From positions 8,417 to 72,416 of the forward strand of contig JBCFBK010000026.1 of NCBI GenBank assembly GCA_038562555.1: a stretch of DNA of 64,000 bases, in the 5' to 3' direction. The position numbers were made by a program, and so were the translations under genes. The stretch is from JBCFBK01 sp038562555 (GTDB lineage: Bacteria; Bacteroidota; Bacteroidia; Bacteroidales; Prolixibacteraceae). Numbering within the stretch: the first letter of the stretch is position 1; every line of letters starts with the position of its first letter. Shown here piece by piece: positions 7,808-16,600 of the stretch. The notes beneath the pieces were generated by a model that worked only from the letters and a program-made list of their open reading frames with translations, did no database searches and had not been told where the DNA came from.

Positions 7808-9304
7808 TTAAAATAGTTTATTCCACATCCGGGATATCCAGGGTGTGGCAGCTTCGGAACCAACCTTTGTATTTTCGATCAGTTCGATATCGTTCAAATA
7901 CGTTTGAAGAGCGATCATGGCGGCAGCCTCTTCTTCATTTTCCTCCTGGTAAAAGAGATCTTTCATCTCGGCGATAAAGGAAGTTGTCACATTTCCCGCC
8001 ACAAATCCGGGATGATGGAGTACCGCTTTGAAAAAAGGGATGGTGGTCTTTATTCCCTCAATATTGCTGTGCTGCATGACTCCAATCGATTTTTCAATGA
8101 CCGAGGCCCTGTCTTTCCCCGAAACGATCAGTTTGGCGATCAGCGAGTCATACATGCCGGGAATCACAGAGCCGGGGATAAATCCTGAATCGACCCGCAG
8201 TCCCGGGTAACCAGGAAAATTCATTTCATCAATAATGCCAAAATTGGGTGCGAATCCGGCCTGTACATCTTCTGCATTGATCCGGAATTCCATTGCCCAG
8301 CCGTGCTTTTTTATTTCTTCCTGTTTAAATGTAAGCTTTTCGCCGGCTGCGGTCCTGATCTGCCACTCAACCAGGTCGAGCCCGGTGATCGCTTCCGTCA
8401 CAGGATGCTCCACCTGAATGCGGGTATTCATCTCCATGAAATAATAATTCTTTTTCTGGTCCAGCAAAAATTCGACCGTTCCGAGGGTGAAATATCCGGT
8501 CGCTTTGGCCAGCTCCAGGGCATCATGGGTCATTTTATCCCGCAGCTTATCGGTCAGTCCGGATGAGGGGGCTTCCTCCATCAGCTTTTGATGATTTCTT
8601 TGGATCGAGCATTCCCGCTCAAACAGGTGAACGGCATTTCCGTGCTTATCGGCCAGGATTTGTATTTCGATATGCCGGGGCCGTTCCACGTATTTTTCGA
8701 TCAGCATGGCTCCGCTGTTAAAGGCATTTGTCGCTTCATTGACAGCCATCCGGAAAGCCGGTTCCAGCTCAGTAGATTTTGTCACCACCCGCATCCCTTT
8801 GCCCCCGCCTCCGGCCAAAGCCTTCAGCATGACCGGGTATCCGATTTTTTTAATCTGCAACCGGGCTTCTTCCAGTGTGTTGATCGGGACGCTGCTGCCT
8901 TTAACAACAGGCACACCAATACCTACTGCCAATTGCCGGGCCTCATTTTTGTCGCCCATCTTCCTGATAATTTCGGCCGACGGACCGATAAAAATAACCC
9001 CTTCCCGGTCACACAGCTCAGGCAGAGCCGGATTTTCCGCTAAAAACCCATAGCCCGGGTGGATGGCCTCTATGCCATATTCCTTGGCGTAGCCTACAAT
9101 CAACTCAGGACTTAAAAATACAGACCGTGCAGAACTCTCCTCCCGCACGCGGATCACCTCGTCAGCCCAGTTCAGATAAACAGCATTGGCTTCCTGCGGC
9201 GTCTGAAAGGCATAGGTTTTAATTCCCATGTTCCGGGCGGTCTTAATGATGCGGACAGCAATCTCTCCGCGATTGGCTATCAATATGGATTTAATCGAAA
9301 TCAA
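7808..9304 (-). CDS. accC: Biotin carboxylase subunit of acyl-CoA carboxylase
   Basis: 498 residues, ATP-grasp enzyme that carboxylates biotin with bicarbonate and ATP. It has the N-terminal ILIANRGEIAVRI motif, the glycine-rich ATP loop KALAGGGGKGMR, the catalytic EMNTRIQVEHPVTE segment and the C-terminal biotin carboxylase domain (EFRINAEDVQ). It is about 50 residues longer than E. coli AccC, as in propionyl-CoA carboxylase alpha subunits without the fused biotin domain. It lies between the carboxyltransferase (63 nt upstream) and the biotin carrier (3 nt downstream). The substrate (propionyl- rather than acetyl-CoA) is suggested by the partner subunit type, not proven. Confidence 0.92.
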   Translation of the reverse strand: MISIKSILIANRGEIAVRIIKTARNMGIKTYAFQTPQEANAVYLNWADEVIRVREESSARSVFLSPELIVGYAKEYGIEAIHPGYGFLAENPALPELCDREGVIFIGPSAEIIRKMGDKNEARQLAVGIGVPVVKGSSVPINTLEEARLQIKKIGYPVMLKALAGGGGKGMRVVTKSTELEPAFRMAVNEATNAFNSGAMLIEKYVERPRHIEIQILADKHGNAVHLFERECSIQRNHQKLMEEAPSSGLTDKLRDKMTHDALELAKATGYFTLGTVEFLLDQKKNYYFMEMNTRIQVEHPVTEAITGLDLVEWQIRTAAGEKLTFKQEEIKKHGWAMEFRINAEDVQAGFAPNFGIIDEMNFPGYPGLRVDSGFIPGSVIPGMYDSLIAKLIVSGKDRASVIEKSIGVMQHSNIEGIKTTIPFFKAVLHHPGFVAGNVTTSFIAEMKDLFYQEENEEEAAAMIALQTYLNDIELIENTKVGSEAATPWISRMWNKLF

Positions 9305-9337
9305 TGGTCAACTGTTTTAATGGTTAAAAGAAAATCC

Positions 9338-9370
9338 CCGTGCCCTATGCTCTTTGCCCTGTGCGTGCTA
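9338..9370. repeat. Intergenic repeat module (GCCCTATGCTC / GCCCTGTGC type)
   Basis: Within the 63-nt gap between carboxyltransferase and biotin carboxylase: GTGCCCTATGCTC followed by TTTGCCCTGTGCGTGC. The same units recur at 51383-51421 (GCCCCATGCTCC, GCCCTGTGCTCC). It touches the stop codon of the upstream gene. This is one of the short modules of the dispersed repeat family. Confidence 0.55.
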
Positions 9371-10912
9371 CAAGGGCATATTTCCGTGTTTTCTGGGCAG
9401 TTTTTCAAGGTACTTATTCTGCAACAGGTCGAAGGCGGTGATGAGCTTTTGCCGGGTAACCGACGGATCAATAACCTCATCGATATACCCGTACTCGTCG
9501 GCGATATAGGGGTTAGCCGTCGTATCACGGTACTGTTGAATCAATTGTTGCTTTAGCTTTTCAGGGTCTTCCGCTTCAGCAATTTCCTTTCTGTTTAAGA
9601 TCTTGATGGCGCCCTCGGGTCCCATCACCGCAACTTCAGCAGTTGGCCAGGCGAAATTGAAATCGCCTCCCATATTTTTGCTGTTCATGACGATATAGGC
9701 TCCTCCATAAGCTTTTCTCGTGATTACCGTTATTTTCGGGACCGATGCTTCGCCAAAAGCATAAAGCAGCTTGGCGCCATGTCTGATCAGTCCCGCGTGT
9801 TCCTGTTCAGAGCCGGGTAAGAACCCGGGAACATCTTCCAAAACGAGCAAGGGAATATTAAAAGCATCGCAAAATCGCACAAACCTGGCGGCTTTCACCG
9901 ACGAATTCACGTCAAGCACACCTGCCAGCACCTTTGGCTGATTGGCCACAATACCAATAACCCGGTTGTTGAGCCGGGCAAAACAAACGATGATGTTTGG
10001 GGCAAATGATTCACTGACTTCAAGCATGCTGTCCTGGTCAATCAGGTTAAGGATGACATCGAACATATCGTAAGGCAGCACCGATTCATCTGGTATAATC
10101 AGCCCTAACTTGTCGGGCCGGGCCGGTGCCAATGGTTCCTCATTTCCCACAGGAGGCAGTTCCACATTATTGGAGGGCAGATATTGCAAAAGTTTCCTTA
10201 CACCTAGTAAGGTATGTTCCTCATCATCGTACACAAATTGTGCAACTCCGCTTTTTGTTGCATGCACATCCGCTCCGCCAAGCTGTTCGAAACTGATTTC
10301 TTCGTTTAGCACTTCCCGCACAATTTCCGGTCCCGTAACAAACATCCGGGCTGTATGGCGCGTCATAAAAATAAAGTCGGTTAAAGCAGGTGAGTAAACG
10401 GCCCCTCCTGCTGCCGGGCCGAGAATTACGGAAATCTGCGGAATAATGCCCGATGATTTGATGTTTCTCAGAAAGATACCCCCATACCCGGTCAGACTGG
10501 CAATCCCTTCCTGAATACGCGCTCCTCCAGAATCAATCAGTCCGATTATCGGATGTCCCATGGTCCGGGCCATATCCTGCACTTTCGTGATCTTGGCCGC
10601 GTGCGCCTCTCCAAGTGAGCCACCCATAAAATTAAAATCCTGGGCATAGGCAAAAGCTTTCCGCCCGTTTATCCGGCCATGACCGCAAATGACACCATCA
10701 CCATACGCCCCCGGCTTATTTCCGTAGGTTACTGAACGTACAAAGGCATCCAGTTCTTCAAATGTATTCTTATCAAAGAGGATGTCGATCCGCTCGCGTG
10801 CTGTTAATTTCCCTTTTGAATGCTGGCGTTCTGCGTATGTTTCATCATACTGCGCCTGAAGTTTTTCATTTCGCTCATGAAAACGCACAAAAGCATTCCG
10901 GTTATCCCTCAT
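9368..10912 (-). CDS. Acyl-CoA (propionyl-CoA) carboxylase, carboxyltransferase subunit
   Basis: 514 residues with the two crotonase-like carboxyltransferase halves: N-terminal segment FAYAQDFNFMGGSLGEAHA and IDSGGARIQEG, C-terminal segment VLEDVPGFLPGSEQEH, ITRKAYGGAYIVMNS and AVMGPEGA. This is the PccB/MmdA family that moves the carboxyl group from biotin to propionyl-CoA (or the reverse in the decarboxylase). Because a biotin carboxylase follows in the operon and no membrane decarboxylase beta subunit is seen, ATP-dependent carboxylation is the better reading; methylmalonyl-CoA decarboxylase is the alternative. First gene of the operon; ATG at 10912. Confidence 0.92.
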   Translation of the reverse strand: MRDNRNAFVRFHERNEKLQAQYDETYAERQHSKGKLTARERIDILFDKNTFEELDAFVRSVTYGNKPGAYGDGVICGHGRINGRKAFAYAQDFNFMGGSLGEAHAAKITKVQDMARTMGHPIIGLIDSGGARIQEGIASLTGYGGIFLRNIKSSGIIPQISVILGPAAGGAVYSPALTDFIFMTRHTARMFVTGPEIVREVLNEEISFEQLGGADVHATKSGVAQFVYDDEEHTLLGVRKLLQYLPSNNVELPPVGNEEPLAPARPDKLGLIIPDESVLPYDMFDVILNLIDQDSMLEVSESFAPNIIVCFARLNNRVIGIVANQPKVLAGVLDVNSSVKAARFVRFCDAFNIPLLVLEDVPGFLPGSEQEHAGLIRHGAKLLYAFGEASVPKITVITRKAYGGAYIVMNSKNMGGDFNFAWPTAEVAVMGPEGAIKILNRKEIAEAEDPEKLKQQLIQQYRDTTANPYIADEYGYIDEVIDPSVTRQKLITAFDLLQNKYLEKLPRKHGNMPL

Positions 10913-11057
10913 TATCGTTGTTTTATAATTACATCCTGGCTCGAAGCATTCCGCCGGGCGTTCATTTCCCTGCCGTTTTTCCGGAATACCTCAGTCATTA
11001 AACACGGAAGTGCGCTAAATGGTTTGTTCGTCTCGTAACAGCCGACAAAATAAAAAA

Positions 11058-11080
11058 GCCTTCCCATACGTTGGAAAGGC
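11058..11080 (-). terminator. Rho-independent terminator of the aldose epimerase gene
   Basis: On the minus strand GCCTTTCC ... GGGAAGGC forms a stem with one mismatch and a short loop, followed by TTTTTTATTTT (11048-11057). It lies 26 nt after the stop of the epimerase gene. Confidence 0.75.
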
Positions 11081-11105
11081 CTTATTTCTCGTTTATGCTG
11101 TCGGC

Positions 11106-12248
11106 TTATTGCTCCTTAACCGAAAATTTATAGATTGTAGTCGATTTCAGCGTGTCACCCGGATTGAGCACCGTATTCGGGAAATTAGGATGATTTGGTG
11201 AATCAGGATAATGCTGGGTTTCAAAACACATCCCGTAACGGTGTTCGTATTTCTTACCGCTTTTCCCCGTAAGGTCGCCTTTCAGAAAGTTACCGGTATA
11301 AAACTGGACAGCAGGCTCAGTGGTATAAATTTCCATAAAACGCCCCGACTGCGGTTCATATACGGTGCCGCATAAGGTCATTTCACCGGCATCCTGATCC
11401 TTATTCAGAATATAGTTGTGATCGTATCCACCGGCAACTTTGATCGGAAGGAACTGTGAATCGATGCGCTCACCAATCACACGGGGAGTCGTAAAATCCA
11501 TGTCCGTTTCCTTAATCGATATGATTTTGCCGGTCGGGATCAGTTCATTGTCGATCACTTCCGTTGTGGAGTCAGCATCAAGAAAGACTACATGGTCTGT
11601 AATATCGCCGTTGCCCTCACCTTTCAGGTTGAAATAGACGTGGTTGGTCAGGTTGAAGGGACAGGCCTTGTCCGTAACGGCCTGGTAATCGATCTTCAGC
11701 CCGTTGTCGGTTGTTAAGGTATAGGTCACCTTGACTTCCTTATTTCCGGGGAAGCCGGAATCACCATCCTTGCTCAGCAAAGTCATCTCAACTGCAGGGC
11801 CTTCGTCCGTTTTTATTTCTTTCGCGTCGTAAACCTGGCGAAAAAAGCTGTTCGTTCCTGAATGCAGATTGGCCTTATGGTTATTTACTTCAAGCTCATA
11901 CGTTTCTCCGTTCAGTTCAAAACGGGCGTTCCCGATGCGGTTGGCATACGGGCCCACAACAGCTCCCTGCCCGGCATCCAGTGTTGCGTAGTCATTGATC
12001 GAATTAAATCCCAGTACCACGTCGGCTATGTTTCCCTGGCGGTCCGGGACTTGAACCGATACGATTTTAGCACCGTAATTGGTTAGGGTGACCTGAACTC
12101 CATTGGCATTCTCAAGAACAAAGAGCGTCGTTTGCTTTCCATTGATCGTACTGTCAAACGCTGCTTTTAAATCCGGAGCCTGATCTTTTTTTACGGGTTG
12201 CTGACAGGCAAAACCAAGTACAAGAAATAGTAATGTTAATCGTTTCAT
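11106..12248 (-). CDS. galM: Aldose 1-epimerase, lipoprotein
   Basis: 380 residues, converting alpha- and beta-anomers of hexoses such as galactose. The N-terminus is a lipoprotein signal with Cys15 (LVLGFAC), so the enzyme is exported, as is common for Bacteroidota mutarotases involved in glycan breakdown. GalM family features: NYGAKIVSVQVPDRQG near the start of the domain, GPYANRIGNARF, the catalytic His in NLTNHVYFNLKG, and the catalytic Glu in the TTEPAVQFYTGNF segment. It is divergent from the AraC-type regulator gene and ends in a clear terminator. There are no galactose genes beside it. Confidence 0.92.
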   Translation of the reverse strand: MKRLTLLFLVLGFACQQPVKKDQAPDLKAAFDSTINGKQTTLFVLENANGVQVTLTNYGAKIVSVQVPDRQGNIADVVLGFNSINDYATLDAGQGAVVGPYANRIGNARFELNGETYELEVNNHKANLHSGTNSFFRQVYDAKEIKTDEGPAVEMTLLSKDGDSGFPGNKEVKVTYTLTTDNGLKIDYQAVTDKACPFNLTNHVYFNLKGEGNGDITDHVVFLDADSTTEVIDNELIPTGKIISIKETDMDFTTPRVIGERIDSQFLPIKVAGGYDHNYILNKDQDAGEMTLCGTVYEPQSGRFMEIYTTEPAVQFYTGNFLKGDLTGKSGKKYEHRYGMCFETQHYPDSPNHPNFPNTVLNPGDTLKSTTIYKFSVKEQ

Positions 12249-12426
12249 TCGTTTAAGATTTCAATAAGACATTTTTTAATTGCTAAAGGTTGAAAATACC
12301 TTAAAATTACCGATTATTTGATTTAATTTTATAACCGTTGATTAAAGACTTAATTCGGTTATGATTTAAAGCCTAAAGATATTCTTTTATTATAAAACAT
12401 CAATTAAAAAAGTAATACGATTCCCA

Positions 12427-13029
12427 ATGGGTTCCCAAAAGTACCAATATCTGTATATTAAAAACATGTTTTGTTCCCATTGTATTCAGACAGTGACTGA
12501 AGAAGCAGTCAATGCGGGATTGAAAATCCAATCGGTGTATATCGGTTCAGTTGTGCTGTCAAAAGAATGCACAAAAGATCAACTACGGCAATTTAACGAG
12601 GGGATAGGGCAGAAAGGATATTTTGTGGTTTCCGGCAAAAGGGAAAGAATGATTGAAGCCATAAAAACGGAAATCATTAATATGATTCATTACGAACACA
12701 AAATTCCCGGAAATCAGAATATTTCAAGTTACCTCTCTTTCGTTCTCGGAAAGGATTATTCATACTTAAGCAGCCTCTTTTCGTCTTCAGAAAAAACAAC
12801 GATCGAGAAATTCATCATGATCCAAAAAGCTGAGAAAACGAAATCACTGTTGCTCAAAGGTGAAAGGAGTTTAAGTGAAATAGCGCTTAAACTGGGATAC
12901 AGCAATACGCAGCATCTGAGCTCGCAGTTTAAAAAGATAACCGGTATGAGTCCTTCCGAATTTAAAAAATCAAATGAATCGCCGGGTAAAACCGCCGATC
13001 GGCCCTGTGCTCATCTGATGGAAAAATAA
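12427..13029 (+). CDS. HMA-AraC fusion transcription regulator
   Basis: 200 residues. The N-terminal about 70 residues resemble a heavy-metal-associated ferredoxin fold with Cys16 and Cys19 (KNMFCSHCIQTV); the C-terminal part (about 95-185) is an AraC-type helix-turn-helix with the second recognition unit LSEIALKLGYSNTQHLSSQFKKITGMSPSEFKK. It begins the plus-strand metal locus, about 100 nt before the HYC_CC_PP gene. A regulator that binds Cu(I)/Ag(I) through the CxxC and controls the efflux genes downstream is inferred from the domain fusion and position. The start ATG fits the beginning of the HMA-like fold. Confidence 0.8.
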   Translation: MGSQKYQYLYIKNMFCSHCIQTVTEEAVNAGLKIQSVYIGSVVLSKECTKDQLRQFNEGIGQKGYFVVSGKRERMIEAIKTEIINMIHYEHKIPGNQNISSYLSFVLGKDYSYLSSLFSSSEKTTIEKFIMIQKAEKTKSLLLKGERSLSEIALKLGYSNTQHLSSQFKKITGMSPSEFKKSNESPGKTADRPCAHLMEK

Positions 13030-13127
13030 AATTACCCTAATGGAGAAATCGGAAAATATCATACATTTTTATAAAAATTCCGTAAAATCTTTTTCCGATG
13101 TATTTTGTTTCTTTGTAAGGACTTAGT

Positions 13128-13526
13128 ATGACAAGAAAAATCAGCCATATCGCCATTTCCTTGCTCCTGGTTATTTTGACCGCCGGGTTTTCCGTATCGA
13201 AGCATTATTGCGGCGGGATGCTTGTGGAGGTGTCGGTATTTGCAGGCTCTGCCGCCGGCTGTCAGGAAAGCGGAAACGCCTGCACCATGAATGGTGGTTG
13301 CTGCCACAACGAACAGCTTGTCGTCCAGATTGAAAACACCTATACCACGCCTGTTGTACTCGATTCAATCTTGTTTTTCCCAGTCCTGCTGGCCGTATTC
13401 GATTTAAGTTTTTTAAGAACGGCGGGTCTCAGCGTTTTGAACAGGGAGCTCTTGTCCATAGCCGAATCACCGCCTTCGCCCGATGTGCTTACCCGGCTCT
13501 CCGGCTTGCAGGTTTTCCGTTTATGA
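13128..13526 (+). CDS. HYC_CC_PP family protein
   Basis: 132 residues with an N-terminal hydrophobic segment (1-23) and the three motifs for which the family is named: His26-Tyr27-Cys28, Cys58-Cys59 (GGCCHNE) and a C-terminal Pro-Pro (ESPPSPDV). A second hydrophobic stretch lies around residues 77-95. Members occur in Bacteroidota next to heavy-metal RND pumps, as here, where the CusA gene follows within about 120 nt. Exported, Cys/His metal binding is an inference; no biochemical function is established to my knowledge. Confidence 0.88.
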   Translation: MTRKISHIAISLLLVILTAGFSVSKHYCGGMLVEVSVFAGSAAGCQESGNACTMNGGCCHNEQLVVQIENTYTTPVVLDSILFFPVLLAVFDLSFLRTAGLSVLNRELLSIAESPPSPDVLTRLSGLQVFRL

Positions 13527-13645
13527 TTTGATTGTTAATCACCGTAAATGCGCGGCGCATTTACCAGCTAAGCCATGTTCGTGCTCCTGCACAAGCGGGC
13601 CTGTCATTGCAAAATCATCAATTACCAATCATAAATACATATCCA

Positions 13646-16600
13646 TTGAAAAAACTGATTCGTTTCTTTTTGGAAAACAGGGTGATCGCCTTATTATTTC
13701 TGGCCGCCATGATCGGCTGGGGAATTGTCAGCTCCCCGTTTGGCTGGGACACGGGCTTTTTGCCTTCCGACCCGGTACCGGTAGATGCGATCCCCGACAT
13801 CGGCGAAAACCAGCAAATCGTAGCGACCGAATGGATGGGTCGCTCCCCGAAAGACATAGAGGACCAGATCACCTATCCCCTGACGACATCGCTGCTGGGT
13901 ATTCCGGGTGTTCAAACCATCAGGAGTACCTCCATGTTTGGCATGTCATTCATCTACCTGATTTTCGAAGATGATGTTGAATTCTACTGGAGCCGATCGC
14001 GCATTCTGGAAAAACTGAATTCCCTGCCCGCGGGTACTTTGCCTGAAGGCGTTCAACCGGCCCTGGGACCCGATGCAACAGCGCTTGGCCAGGTTTTTTG
14101 GTACACGCTCGAGGGCCGGGATCCGGCCACCGGAAAACCTGCCGGCGGGTGGGATCCGCAGGAGTTACGGACAATCCAGGACTACTACGTAAAATACTCG
14201 CTGTCGGCTGCAAAGGGAGTCTCCGAAGTTGCCTCTATCGGCGGTTTTGTCAAGGAATATCAGGTCGATATTGATCCAAATGCCATGAAAGCCTTTGGGG
14301 TTTCGGTCATGGATATTATGCAGGCCGTGAAAAAAAGCAACCTCGATATCGGCGCCGAGACCATCGAACTAAACCAGGTCGAGTACATTATCCGGGGACT
14401 GGGATACCTGAAGAACCTGGACGACCTGAAAAACGCGGTCGTGACCGTCCGCAACAATGCTCCCGTCACGATCAGCGATGTGGCGGAAGTCAGCTTCGGA
14501 CCGGCAAACCGGCGTGGCGGGCTCGATAAAGAGGGTGTTGAAGCCGTAGGTGGCGTGGTTGTGGCGCGTTACGGTTCAAATCCGATGGAAGTGATCAACA
14601 GCGTAAAAAAGCAGATTGAAGTGTCCGCATCAGGGCTTCCTTCCAAAACCCTGGCCGACGGAACTGTTTCAAAAGTAACCGTTGTCCCGTTCTACGACCG
14701 CACCGGATTGATCCAGGAAACCATCGGCACACTCGAGTCGGCATTGTCGGATGAAATTCTGATCACGGTCATTGTGATCATCATTCTGGTTTTAAACCTC
14801 CGGGCTTCGGTCATTGTTTCCGCCCTGCTTCCGGTAGCCGTTCTGATGACTTTTATTGGCATGCGGCTGACCGGCGTAGATGCCAACATTGTTGCACTTT
14901 CCGGGATCGCTATCGCCATTGGTGTGATGGTCGACGTAGGCATTGTATTTGTCGAAAATATCATCCGGCATCTTGAAATGCCGGAGAACAAGAATGCCAG
15001 GGGCAAAAATCTGTTGAACGTTATCTATGCCGCAACCACGGAGGTTTCCTCCGCCGTCATTGTGGCACTGGCAACGACTGTGGTCAGCTTCCTTCCGGTA
15101 TTTGCCATGCAGGCTGCCGAAGGTAAGCTGTTCAGGCCGCTGGCTTATACGAAGACTTATGCCCTGATAGCCTCATTCGTCCTGGGCATCATCGTTCTGC
15201 CTACCCTGGCCAACCTGTTTTTTTCATTCAAACCCGATAAAAAGCGGACAAAAAGAATCTTTGGGAGTATCCTGATCGCAGCCGGCGTTTTATTTGCGGT
15301 GGTGTGGGAACAAATTCCCGCTCTGGCGCTTGTTTTAGTCGGGCTTAATAACCTGCTGGAACATAAATGGCCGGAAAAACGAAAAGAATTTCCAAACTAT
15401 ATTAATATAGGAATTACCGTACTCGTTGCCCTTTGGTTCCTTGCGGTCGAATGGCTGCCGCTGGGTGCATCCAACAGTCATGTCGTCAACTACCTGTTTG
15501 CCGGGTTTCTGATTGCCTTTGTGCTGGCCATGCTGATGCTGATCGTACGCTTTTACGTGCCTATTCTGCGTTGGACCCTGCATAATAAATGGACCTTTAT
15601 CGTATTTCCGCTCCTGACCATTCTGTTCGGGGTCCTGGCCTGGCAAGGTGCAAACCGCGTTTTCGGGTTTATGCCCGATGCTGTCACGGGAACAAGGGTT
15701 TGGCGGTCATTCGCCCATACATTTCCCGGTATCGGAAAGGAATTTATGCCCGCACTCGATGAAGGATCATTTCTTTTGATGCCGACCAGCATGCCGCACA
15801 GCGGAATCGAAAAGAATCAGGAGTATGTCAGGCTGCTCGACCAGCGGTTAAGCAGTATCCCCGAAGTGGATCTCGCCGTAGGCAAATGGGGCCGGGTCAA
15901 TTCCGCGCTCGACCCGGCGCCGGTCCAGATGTTTGAAAATACAATCAATTATTTGCCTGAATATATCCTGGATGAGCACGGACACCGGATGACCTTCCGT
16001 GTTGATAAGGAAGGAAACTTTCTCCTCAAAGACAGCACCAGTTATCATCCGGGACGGGACGGGTTCAGGAAAATACGAAAGGAGCAGCTGATCCCGGATA
16101 AAAGAGGTGAATATTTCCGGCAGTGGAGGGATGAAATCAGGTCAACCGACGATATCTGGAACGAGATTGTGCAGGTGACCAATATACCGGGACTGACTTC
16201 AGCGCCCCGGCTTCAGCCCATTCAAACCAGGCTGGTTATGCTGTCGACAGGCATGCGCGCACCAATGGGATTAAAGGTGTACGGGCCTGATCTGGAGACG
16301 GTCGAAAAAGTCGGGATGCAACTGGAAACCGTGCTCAGGGAGATCCCTTCCATACAGCCTTCATCAGTCTTTTACGACCGGGCAGTGGGTGCTCCTTACA
16401 TGGAGATAAAACTCAACCGCCAGGCCATTGCGCGTTACGGAATGACCATTTCCGACGTCCAGGAAATCCTACAGGTAGCAGTTGGCGGTATGACGCTGAC
16501 AAAAACCGTTGAAGGGCGTGAACGTTTCCCGGTGCGGGTCCGCTATGCCCGGGAGCTTCGCGATACACCTGAGGATATCAGTAAAATTCTAATTTCATCC

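Noticed and set aside
13532..13645. Upstream in-frame TTG start of CusA
   Set aside because: The 38 extra residues do not resemble the N-terminus of the family, which starts at LKKLIRFFLENR.
15335..15646. Antisense open frames inside cusA, cusB and the glycoside hydrolase genes
   Set aside because: They are shadows of strongly supported genes and show no family features.
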